Source of the DNA: CAYFMP01 sp964344215
GTDB taxonomy: Bacteria > Pseudomonadota > Alphaproteobacteria > Rhodospirillales > Casp-alpha2
Reading direction: 5' to 3'
DNA length: 5,136 bases
Assembly: GCA_964344215.1 (NCBI GenBank)
Contig: CAYFMP010000133.1
Coordinates: 1-5,136, forward strand
Notes under the pieces: generated by a model
Told to the model about the DNA's origin: nothing
The model's database searches: none
What the model saw: only the letters and a program-made list of their open reading frames with translations
Made by a program: the position numbers and the translations under genes
In this document: positions 1 to 4,723 of the stretch, piece after piece
Position numbering within the stretch: position 1 is the first letter of the stretch
Layout: each line of letters starts with the position of its first letter

Positions 1-707
1 TCCAGGTGCTTGAACAGCGGCACCCGGCTCTCGGCCGAGACGCGCTCGATCAGCGACTTGCCGCCGCGCGGCACGATGACGTCGATGTGTTCGGTCATCC
101 GCAGCATGACGCCGACGGCGGCGCGATCGGTGGTCGGCACGCGCTGGATGGCGGCCTCGGGAAGGCCGGCGGCGGTGACGCCCTCGGTCAGGCTCCGCAT
201 GATGGCGGCCGACGAATGGAAGCTCTCCGAGCCGCCCCGGAGGATCGAGGCGTTGCCCGACTTCAGGCACAGCGAGCCGGCGTCGGCGGTGACGTTGGGG
301 CGCGATTCGTAGACGATGCCGATGACGCCCAAGGGCACGCGGCGGCGCTGGATGACGAGGCCGTTGGGCCGCTCCCACTCGGCGGTGACGTCGCCGATCG
401 GATCGGGCAGACGGGCGATCTCTTCGAGGCCCGTCGCCATCGCCTCGATGCGCTCGTCCGACAGCGCCAGGCGGTCGAGCATGGCAGACGACAGGCCCTT
501 GTCGGCGCCGGCCGCCATGTCCTTGGCGTTTTCCGACAGGATCTCGTTGGCGCGGCGGCGCAAGGACGCGGCGGCCTCGATCAGCGCCCGGTTCTTGGCC
601 TCGCTCGACGCGGTCGCCAACCCACGGGCGGCGACCTTGGCGTTGTCGCCGATCCCGAGCATCAGGCTCTCGATATCGCCGGGGCCATCGGTGGTGCGCG
701 CATCCAT
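1..707 (-). CDS. proA: Gamma-glutamyl phosphate reductase, N-terminal 235 residues (runs off left edge)
   Basis: ProA reduces gamma-glutamyl phosphate to glutamate-5-semialdehyde with NADPH, the second step of proline synthesis from glutamate, in the cytoplasm. The visible part translates without interruption. It shows family landmarks: ENAKDM near residues 60-64, LSSAMLDRLAL at 72-82, the nucleotide-binding stretch RRVPLGVIGIVYESRPNVT at 122-140, SLCLKSGNASILRGG at 145-159 and IVPRGGKSLI at 211-220. The family is about 415-430 residues, so roughly the last 180-190, including the catalytic cysteine region, lie outside the window. The start at 707 is preferred because GAGG/GAGGG stands just upstream and overlaps the proB stop. 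Only 11 bases separate it from proB, so the two are surely cotranscribed. An internal ATG at residue 16 is possible but less well placed. Identification is near certain; completeness cannot be judged. Confidence 0.97.
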   Translation of the reverse strand, partial: MDARTTDGPGDIESLMLGIGDNAKVAARGLATASSEAKNRALIEAAASLRRRANEILSENAKDMAAGADKGLSSAMLDRLALSDERIEAMATGLEEIARLPDPIGDVTAEWERPNGLVIQRRRVPLGVIGIVYESRPNVTADAGSLCLKSGNASILRGGSESFHSSAAIMRSLTEGVTAAGLPEAAIQRVPTTDRAAVGVMLRMTEHIDVIVPRGGKSLIERVSAESRVPLFKHL

Positions 708-718
708 GGTCGGTTCCC

Positions 719-1843
719 TCACCTCAGCACCAGGTCGTCGCGGTGGATCATCTCGTCACGTCCACGGTAACCGAGAATCTCCTCGATTTCACTGGTTTTA
801 CGGCCCAGGATCAAGCGCGCGTCGGCGGCCGAATAGGCGACCAGCCCGCGCCCGACCTCGTTGCCGTCCGCATCCTTGACGACGACGGCGTCGCCGCGCT
901 GGAAATCGCCGTCGATGTCGGTGACGCCGGCCGGCAGCAGGCTCTTGCCCGAGTTCAGCGCGACGAGCGCGCCGGCATCCAGAAACAGGACGCCGGCCGG
1001 CTTCAGGGAACCGGCGATCCACTGCTTGCGGGCCGTCTTCGGGTTGGCGTCGGGCACGAACCAGGTGCACGGCGCGCCGTCCTCGATGCGGGCGATCGGG
1101 TTTTCGGCGGTGCCGTCGGCGATGATCATCCGGGCGCCGGCGCCGAGGGCGATGCGCGCCGCCTGCAGCTTGGTGATCATGCCGCCCGAGCCGTCGTAGC
1201 TCCGCGACGTGCCGGCCATGGCCTCGATCTCGGCGCTGATCCCGCCCCGCACCTCGGGCACGCGCCGGGCGTCGTCGTGAACCCTCGGGTCGCGGTCATA
1301 AAGGCCGTCCATGTGCGACAGCACGACCAGCAGGTCGGCGCTGATCATCGCCGTCACCCGCGCCGCCAACCGGTCGTTGTCGCCGAAGCGAATCTCGTCG
1401 GTGGCGACCGTGTCGTTCTCGTTGATCAGCGGCACGGCGCCCAGCTTGAGCAGTTCGCCCAGGGTATTGCGGGCATTGATGTAGCGCCGCCGGTTCTCGC
1501 TGTCGTCCATGGTGACCAGGACCTGGGCGACGGTCATGTCGTGATGGGCCAACACCTCCTGGTAGGCGTGCGCAAGGCGGACCATGCCGGTGGCGGCGGC
1601 CGCCTGCTGCTCTTCCAGGCGCAGGCGCTTGTCGGCGAGGCCGAGATGGCGGCGGCCCAAGGCGATGGCGCCCGACGACACCAGGATGATCTCCTGACCG
1701 CGCCCCTTCAGCCGGGCCATGTCCGCGGCCAGGGTCTCCAGCCACTTGCGGTGAACGGCGCCGCGCTCGGGATCGACCAGCAGCGCCGAGCCGATCTTGA
1801 CGACGACCCGCCTCGCCCCGGAAACGGATTGCGAGGAACTCAT
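719..1843 (-). CDS. proB: Glutamate 5-kinase
   Basis: ProB phosphorylates L-glutamate with ATP to gamma-glutamyl phosphate, the committed and usually proline-inhibited step of proline synthesis. It hands its unstable product to ProA. The 374-residue protein has the normal two-domain plan. An amino-acid-kinase domain carries VVKIGSALLV (14-23), VSSGAIALGR (55-64), INENDTVAT (140-148), FGDNDRLAA (153-161), the MDGLYDRDP loop (178-186) and GSGGMITKLQAA (218-229). A C-terminal PUA domain spans about 280-374. The residues before MDGLY are LSH rather than the LTD/LSD common in the family, a small variation outside the core motifs. The ATG at 1843 overlaps the obgE TGA as ATGA, which implies translational coupling. 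In this frame an open stretch continues upstream inside obgE, but it encodes nothing recognisable, and ATGA plus the family N-terminus fix the start. Confidence 0.97.
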   Translation of the reverse strand: MSSSQSVSGARRVVVKIGSALLVDPERGAVHRKWLETLAADMARLKGRGQEIILVSSGAIALGRRHLGLADKRLRLEEQQAAAATGMVRLAHAYQEVLAHHDMTVAQVLVTMDDSENRRRYINARNTLGELLKLGAVPLINENDTVATDEIRFGDNDRLAARVTAMISADLLVVLSHMDGLYDRDPRVHDDARRVPEVRGGISAEIEAMAGTSRSYDGSGGMITKLQAARIALGAGARMIIADGTAENPIARIEDGAPCTWFVPDANPKTARKQWIAGSLKPAGVLFLDAGALVALNSGKSLLPAGVTDIDGDFQRGDAVVVKDADGNEVGRGLVAYSAADARLILGRKTSEIEEILGYRGRDEMIHRDDLVLR

Positions 1844-2868
1844 GGCGCGAACACCCGTTTCGGTTCGTCGTCGGCTTGGCGGGAACGGGTAATCGCCTCG
1901 GCCAGACGATCGAGGGCGGCGTCGAGCCCGGAACCGGCAACACCGGAGACAGCGACGACCTCGCCGCCGGTCTCGGAAGACAGGGCGGCCAGCTTGTCCT
2001 CGATCGCGTCTTCGGTCAGCGCGTCGCACTTGTTGAGGCCGACGATCTCGGGCTTGTCGGCGAGGCCGCCGCCGTAGGCCGCGAGCTCTTGGCGCACCGT
2101 CCGGTAGGCCTGGGCGACGTCTTCCTCGACGCCGTCGATCAGGTGCAGCAGCACCCGGCAGCGCTCGACGTGGCCGAGGAACCGGGTGCCGAGGCCGGCG
2201 CCTTGGCTGGCCCCCTCGATCAGGCCCGGCACGTCGGCCAGCACGAACTCTTCGGTGTCGCGCAGGACGACGCCCAAGTTGGGGTGCAGGGTGGTGAACG
2301 GATAATCGCCGATCTTCGGATGGGCCCGGGTGACGGCGGCCAGCAGGGTCGACTTGCCGGCGTTGGGCAGGCCGATCAGGCCGGCGTCGGCGATCAGCTT
2401 GAGGCGCAGCCACAGCCACATCTCCTGGCCCGGGTGGCCGGGGTCGGCGCGTCTCGGCGCCTGGTTGGTCGACGACTTGAAGTGGGCGTTGCCGAAACCG
2501 CCGTCGCCGCCGCGCGCGATGGTGATCTGCTGGCCGGGCTCGGTCAGATCGGCGATCAGCACCTCCTTGTTCTCGTCGAACACCTGGGTGCCGACCGGCA
2601 CACGGACGATGGCGGTCTTGCCCTTCGGCCCGGAGCGCATCTTGCCGGACCCGTCGGCGCCGCGCCCGGCCTTGACGTGCTGGCGGTAGCGGAAATCGAT
2701 CAGGGTGTTGAGGTTGGCGGCGCATTCGAGGACGACGTCGCCGCCGCGGCCGCCGTCGCCGCCGTCGGGGCCGCCGAACTCGACGTACTTCTCGCGCCTG
2801 AAGCCGATGCAGCCGTTGCCGCCGTCGCCGCTCTTCACGTAGACCTTCGCTTCATCGAGAAACTTCAT
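1840..2868 (-). CDS. obgE: Obg-family GTPase (ObgE/CgtA)
   Basis: This is the essential, slow-cycling GTPase that binds the 50S subunit and takes part in late large-subunit assembly and in stress and growth control. The 342-residue product begins MKFLDEAKVYVKSGDGGNG, the typical start of the glycine-rich Obg fold (about 1-159). The G domain follows, with G1 GLPNAGKS (166-173), G2 FTTLHPNLG (191-199), G3 DVPG (212-215), G4 NKCD (279-282) and a G5-like VSGVAGSG (307-314). The C-terminus is short and ends at KRVFAP, so there is no long acidic tail of the E. coli kind. The ATG at 2868 has AGGA seven bases upstream and matches the family start. The same frame stays open upstream to 3222 (see findings). 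The gene overlaps proB by 4 bases and heads the obgE-proB-proA operon, with a probable promoter near 3324-3352. Confidence 0.97.
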   Translation of the reverse strand: MKFLDEAKVYVKSGDGGNGCIGFRREKYVEFGGPDGGDGGRGGDVVLECAANLNTLIDFRYRQHVKAGRGADGSGKMRSGPKGKTAIVRVPVGTQVFDENKEVLIADLTEPGQQITIARGGDGGFGNAHFKSSTNQAPRRADPGHPGQEMWLWLRLKLIADAGLIGLPNAGKSTLLAAVTRAHPKIGDYPFTTLHPNLGVVLRDTEEFVLADVPGLIEGASQGAGLGTRFLGHVERCRVLLHLIDGVEEDVAQAYRTVRQELAAYGGGLADKPEIVGLNKCDALTEDAIEDKLAALSSETGGEVVAVSGVAGSGLDAALDRLAEAITRSRQADDEPKRVFAP

Positions 2869-3070
2869 GGCCGGATCCTGACGAAAAAAAGGGAATGGAA
2901 CGCCACTCGGCGGACATACCCTTGAATTGCCGGGGCATTTAGCACTTTCGAGCCCCATGCGCCACACCGAACTCGACCGCCTTCCCGGGCGGCCGACCGG
3001 GCCGGGCCGGGGCGGTGAAACCTTATCATCGTTTAACATCGCGGGCCCGGCCGCCCGCCCCAACAAGCCA

Positions 3071-3110
3071 ATAAATGCCGATGAATGCCGATGAATGCCG
3101 ATGAATGCCC
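3071..3110. repeat. 10-bp tandem repeat, four copies
   Basis: The unit ATGAATGCCG occurs four times head to tail. Copies two and three are exact; the first (ATAAATGCCG) and last (ATGAATGCCC) each differ at one base. A 10-bp unit shifts the reading frame at each copy and equals about one helical turn, so it fits non-coding DNA better than protein. It lies about 200 bases upstream of obgE within its predicted leader. It may vary in copy number by slippage. Function unknown. Confidence 0.9.
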
Positions 3111-3205
3111 ATATCAACCGGCCTCCGCCCGCGCTTTCGCGGATATTCGCGATTTTTCGGGAAACCAGCCGGGGTTCGGCGGCAAGCATGGACATCTTCC
3201 CGCCC

Positions 3206-3245
3206 TCCTTCGACGGGTTCATCCTTCGACATCGCTCGGGATGAA
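3206..3245. repeat. REP-like palindromic element
   Basis: TTCATCC (3218-3224) and GGATGAA (3239-3245) form a perfect 7-bp inverted repeat around a 14-base loop. The 9-mer TCCTTCGAC occurs twice as a direct repeat (3206-3214 and 3222-3230). This CTTCGAC...GGATGA type of sequence resembles dispersed intergenic palindromes found in many proteobacterial genomes. That resemblance is from memory, and copy number in this genome cannot be seen from one window. Confidence 0.5.
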
Positions 3246-3282
3246 AGGGAAACGGTTACGGCCTCGCGCCTTACAGCGAGAA

Positions 3283-3318
3283 CCGCCGCCTGGTGCGGAG
3301 CACCCGCATCGGCGGCGG
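3283..3318 (-). other. Nested GC stem-loop at predicted 5' end of obgE mRNA
   Basis: CCGCCGCC (3283-3290) pairs perfectly with GGCGGCGG (3311-3318), and inside it GGTGC (3292-3296) pairs with GCACC (3300-3304) around a GGA loop. The start predicted from the upstream promoter (about 3317) falls at the outer edge of this stem, so the message would begin directly in a stable hairpin. Such 5'-terminal hairpins can protect mRNA from 5'-end-dependent decay. No T-run follows on either strand, so it is not an intrinsic terminator. Confidence 0.5.
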
Positions 3319-3323
3319 AATCA

Positions 3324-3352
3324 TATATATCCTATTAAAGGAACTGTGTCAA
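3324..3352 (-). promoter_or_regulatory. Sigma70-type promoter, probably for obgE-proB-proA
   Basis: On the minus strand a perfect -35 TTGACA (3352-3347) is followed after exactly 17 bases by the -10 hexamer TATATA (3329-3324) in an AT-rich pocket that stands out from the GC-rich surroundings. The start would be near 3317. The next intact gene downstream on this strand is obgE. Directly upstream of the -35 lies the dyad AAAAGT-GGA-ACTTTT (3356-3370), which could act as an UP-like element or an operator. The hexamers and spacing are good; that obgE is the target is inferred from position. Confidence 0.6.
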
Positions 3353-3355
3353 GTA

Positions 3356-3370
3356 AAAAGTGGAACTTTT
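3356..3370. promoter_or_regulatory. AT-rich dyad next to the -35 box
   Basis: AAAAGT (3356-3361) and ACTTTT (3365-3370) are a perfect 6-bp inverted repeat around GGA. The dyad sits about 4 bases upstream of the -35 hexamer of the leftward promoter, the usual place for an UP element or an activator site. No regulator can be named from the sequence. Confidence 0.3.
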
Positions 3371-3383
3371 CCTATACATAAGA

Positions 3384-3551
3384 GCCGGCGGGTGCGGCGA
3401 CGACGGGCTGCTCACCTACGACAAGGACGGCGACGGCACCATCGGGGACGGCGACGAGATCAGCTTCGTCTCCTACGTCGAAGGCGCGCAGACCGACCTC
3501 GAAGGCCTGGCTTACTTCGACGAGGGGCTGGCCTACTTCGACGGCAACTCG
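3384..3551 (+). pseudogene. Remnant of an RTX-type calcium-binding secreted protein domain
   Basis: Read in the frame of 3384, the plus strand encodes about 55 residues containing DDGLLTYDKDGDGTIGDGDE, an EF-hand-like calcium loop, followed by ISFVSYVEGAQTDLEGLAYFD. This pattern (DDGLL-hydrophobic-D-x-D-G-D-G-x-I-x-D-G-x-E, then TDLEGL-x-x-FD) is known from large type I-secreted RTX/VCBS-like adhesins and haemolysin-like proteins. Here it is cut off on both sides. There is no plausible start (only a GTG at 3360 without a ribosome binding site). The domain stops mid-way after a small tandem duplication of the EGLAYFD codons (3501-3521 and 3522-3542). Nothing of the rest of such a protein is nearby. 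It is best read as a decayed gene fragment or rearrangement scar. The open frame continues to a stop at 3605 through the terminator of the neighbouring RNA, without sense. Confidence 0.55.
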
Positions 3552-3565
3552 ATCCGCCCCCGCCC

Positions 3566-3598
3566 AAAAAGAAAGCCGGCCCAGGGGGGCAGGCCGGC
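3566..3598 (-). terminator. Rho-independent terminator
   Basis: On the minus strand GCCGGCC (3598-3592) and GGCCGGC (3581-3575) form a perfect 7-bp GC stem around a C-rich 10-base loop. It is followed at once by TTTCTTTTT (3574-3566). This is a canonical intrinsic terminator for leftward transcription. It would end the predicted small RNA and also serve as the end of rplU-rpmA transcripts, since no other good terminator is seen after rpmA. It insulates obgE from upstream transcription, consistent with obgE having its own promoter. Confidence 0.75.
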
Positions 3599-3662
3599 GA
3601 GTTGAAACAGGGGGCGAGCAGGGGTCCTCGGGGTGGAACGAGGGGAAGAGACCCCTGTCGCC
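3566..3662 (-). ncRNA. Predicted ~97-nt small RNA, FNR/FixK-type control
   Basis: Three independent elements line up: an FNR/FixK-type box with a correctly spaced -10, a stem-loop 6 bases after the inferred start, and an intrinsic terminator. The stem-loop pairs AGGGGTC (3656-3650) with GACCCCT (3626-3620) and, inside it, CTCG (3642-3639) with CGAG (3630-3627), leaving a 7-base UCUUCCC bulge and a UUCCACCC loop. An alternative hairpin AGGGG/CCCCT (3656-3652 with 3645-3641) is also possible. A C-rich single-stranded linker (3619-3599) leads to the terminator, whose loop holds six Cs. Exposed C-rich stretches are typical of trans-acting small RNAs that pair with G-rich ribosome binding sites. 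By organisation it resembles FNR-induced small RNAs such as FnrS of E. coli, but no sequence homology is claimed. It could instead be a processed 3' UTR of rplU-rpmA, or not be made at all. I see no small ORF with a ribosome binding site in it. Confidence 0.42.
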
Positions 3663-3668
3663 GCGCGC

Positions 3669-3710
3669 ATCATTGCAGGCCGCCGCGACCGCCACATTGA
3701 CATTTGTCAA
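3669..3710 (-). promoter_or_regulatory. FNR/FixK-type box with class II promoter geometry
   Basis: TTGACATTTGTCAA (3697-3710) is a perfect dyad TTGAC-N4-GTCAA that matches the FNR/FixK anaerobox consensus TTGAY-N4-RTCAA. On the minus strand the hexamer AATGAT (3674-3669, four of six matches to TATAAT) lies where a -10 should be. With -7 at 3669 the start is 3662 and the box centre (3703.5) is at -41.5, the standard class II activator position. No intact plus-strand gene is available as a target, and the plus strand has no -10 at the matching distance. A CRP/FNR-family regulator is inferred; none is encoded in the window. Confidence 0.5.
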
Positions 3711-3919
3711 GAGCCTCGCCGGCTGGACGCGGTTCTTTCCGTGCGGCCCGGCACGGCGGATCGCCGGCGTTTGCGGCCTGGGCTCTATCCCCAACGGCGA
3801 AGACTCTTCATCGCAGCGTGGAATGCCCGTCAACACCCGCGGCGACCTCAATTAAGAGGTGCCGTCACACAGCCGTTTCCGTCTAGATTTGGGAAGGAGC
3901 GACCGGCGTCGGAGTTCGC
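3711..3919. other. Intergenic stretch after rpmA, no gene seen
   Basis: No coding region is supported here. Small dyads are present: CCGTGC-N6-GCACGG (3739-3756), the 11-base palindrome GAAGACTCTTC (3799-3809) and ACCTC-N6-GAGGT (3845-3860). None has a T-run that would make it an intrinsic terminator for rpmA. A TTGACG on the minus strand (3833-3828) lacks a matching -10. In several alphaproteobacteria an acetyltransferase gene stands between rpmA and obgE; nothing of the kind is seen here. Confidence 0.5.
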
Positions 3920-4180
3920 CTATGACCCCGACGGCTCGACGCCGACGAACACCCGCCCGGCGACGCCGCGCCTAAACGTGACGCGCCCCTCGGCGGTGGC
4001 GAAGATGGTGTGGTCCTTGCCGATGCCGACGTTGGCGTCGGGGTGGTACTTGGTGCCGCGCTGGCGGATGATGATGTTGCCGGGAACGACGGCCTGGCCG
4101 CCGGATTTCTTGACGCCCAAGCGCCGGCCGATGCTGTCGCGGCCGTTGCGTGAGCTGCCGCCTGCCTTTTTATGCGCCAT
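3920..4180 (-). CDS. rpmA: 50S ribosomal protein L27
   Basis: L27 is a large-subunit protein whose flexible N-terminus reaches towards the peptidyl transferase centre and helps place tRNA ends. The 86-residue product has the expected family length and hallmarks: MAHKKAGGSSRNGRDS at the N-terminus, GVKKSGGQ (22-29), VVPGNIIIRQRGTKYHPD (31-48) and VGIGKDHTIFA (51-61). The N-terminus begins MAHKK directly, so it lacks the cleavable N-terminal extension seen in Firmicutes. Its start lies 6 bases after the rplU stop. The Shine-Dalgarno AAGGAG is formed by the last two sense codons of rplU, a tight coupling that keeps the two neighbours equimolar. The TAG stop is at 3920. Cotranscription with rplU is certain from spacing. 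Confidence 0.98.
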   Translation of the reverse strand: MAHKKAGGSSRNGRDSIGRRLGVKKSGGQAVVPGNIIIRQRGTKYHPDANVGIGKDHTIFATAEGRVTFRRGVAGRVFVGVEPSGS

Positions 4181-4186
4181 CTCGCC

Positions 4187-4723
4187 CTACTCCTTCGACT
4201 TGGCCTTGGCCGGCGCTTTTTTCTTCGGCGCCGCCTTGGTCTTGGCCGGGGTCTTGGCGGCCGCCTTCTTCGGAGCCGCCTTCTTCGCCGGCTTGACCTT
4301 GCCCTCGGCCTTCTTGGCCGCCGGTTTCTTGGCAGCCGGCTTGGCGTCGGCCTTCTTGTCGGCCTTCTTCGGAGCCGCTTTCTTGGCGGCCGCCTTCGGC
4401 TTGGTCCCGGTCGGGCTGACGTCGAGGATGCGCAGCACCGTCTGGTCCTGGCGGTGGCCGCGGGTGCGGCGGTAGGTCTTGCGGCGCTTCTTCTTGAAGA
4501 CGATGATCTTGTCGGCCCGGCTCTGCTCGACAACTTCGGCGAAGACGGCGGCCTTGTCGACGACAGGCCGGCCGATCGTCGGCGCCTTGCCGGCTTCGCC
4601 GATCATCAGCACGTCCTTGAGCTCGACCGTGGCGCCGGGGTCGCCCAACAGCTTCTCGACGACGATCCTGTCGTCCTTGGCGACCTTGTATTGCTTCCCG
4701 CCGGTCCTGATGACTGCGAACAT
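4187..4723 (-). CDS. rplU: 50S ribosomal protein L21 with long Lys/Ala-rich C-terminal tail
   Basis: L21 binds 23S rRNA on the outer surface of the large subunit. Residues 1-104 are a complete L21 domain, with MFAVIRTGGKQYKV at the start and the signature KKKRRKTYRRTRGHRQDQT (77-95). The remaining 74 or so residues are a low-complexity tail of mostly Lys (28) and Ala (25) with Pro, like the tail of histone H1. L21 is about 103 residues in E. coli; Ala/Lys-rich extensions are known in alphaproteobacterial L21, and this one is long. The tail is presumably disordered and could contact rRNA or other polyanions; that is inference. I chose the ATG at 4723 because the family begins MFAVI and GGA lies about 9 bases upstream. 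The in-frame ATG at 4738 would add MVGSN and has no ribosome binding site. It is the first gene of rplU-rpmA. Confidence 0.97.
   Translation of the reverse strand: MFAVIRTGGKQYKVAKDDRIVVEKLLGDPGATVELKDVLMIGEAGKAPTIGRPVVDKAAVFAEVVEQSRADKIIVFKKKRRKTYRRTRGHRQDQTVLRILDVSPTGTKPKAAAKKAAPKKADKKADAKPAAKKPAAKKAEGKVKPAKKAAPKKAAAKTPAKTKAAPKKKAPAKAKSKE

Larger units (their letters stand above)
2869..3317 (-). other. Predicted long 5' leader of the obgE operon
   Basis: No intact gene is visible in this stretch. If transcription starts at about 3317, from the TTGACA-N17-TATATA promoter just upstream, the obgE message carries an untranslated leader of about 449 nt. In order along the transcript it contains a GC stem-loop at the very 5' end (3318-3283), a REP-like hairpin (3245-3218), an AAGGAGG followed 8 nt later by an ATG in frame with obgE (3210-3193), four copies of a 10-bp repeat (3110-3071), a GC palindrome GCGGGC-N6-GCCCGC (3041-3058) and a T-rich run shortly before the obgE ribosome binding site (2881-2894). 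I recognise no known riboswitch or ribosomal-protein leader. A second promoter nearer to obgE cannot be excluded. Confidence 0.4.

Noticed and set aside
743..2077. Long plus-strand ORF opposite proB and obgE
   Set aside because: High-GC antisense shadow with no recognisable domain, while the minus strand encodes complete ProB and ObgE.
1844..2725. Upstream extension of the proB frame into obgE
   Set aside because: Arg/Pro-rich out-of-frame reading of obgE. The proB start is fixed by the ATGA overlap and the family N-terminus.
3319..3381. AT-rich pocket as the end of an insertion sequence (TGTCAAGTAAAAAGTGG)
   Set aside because: No matching second end, target duplication or transposase is visible, and the same bases are well explained as a -35/-10 promoter with an upstream dyad.
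3085..3381. Plus-strand ORF beginning MPMNADECPYQPA
   Set aside because: Built from the 10-bp repeat and REP-like sequence, with no ribosome binding site and no recognisable protein.
3828..3833. TTGACG on the minus strand as a further promoter before the small RNA
   Set aside because: No -10-like hexamer at 16-18 bases (TGAAGA is a poor match).
3372..3851. Minus-strand 159-codon ORF across the small RNA and RTX remnant
   Set aside because: No ribosome binding site, no recognisable domain, runs through the terminator hairpin, and its C-terminal part is the antisense of the RTX fragment.
3845..3860. ACCTC-N6-GAGGT dyad as the rpmA terminator
   Set aside because: Only five base pairs and no following T-run.
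3633..4475. Plus-strand 280-codon ORF with hydrophobic stretches resembling a membrane protein
   Set aside because: It lies opposite rpmA and the Lys/Ala tail of rplU. Antisense of Lys/Ala codons gives Phe/Leu/Gly/Ala and mimics membrane segments. The real genes are on the minus strand.
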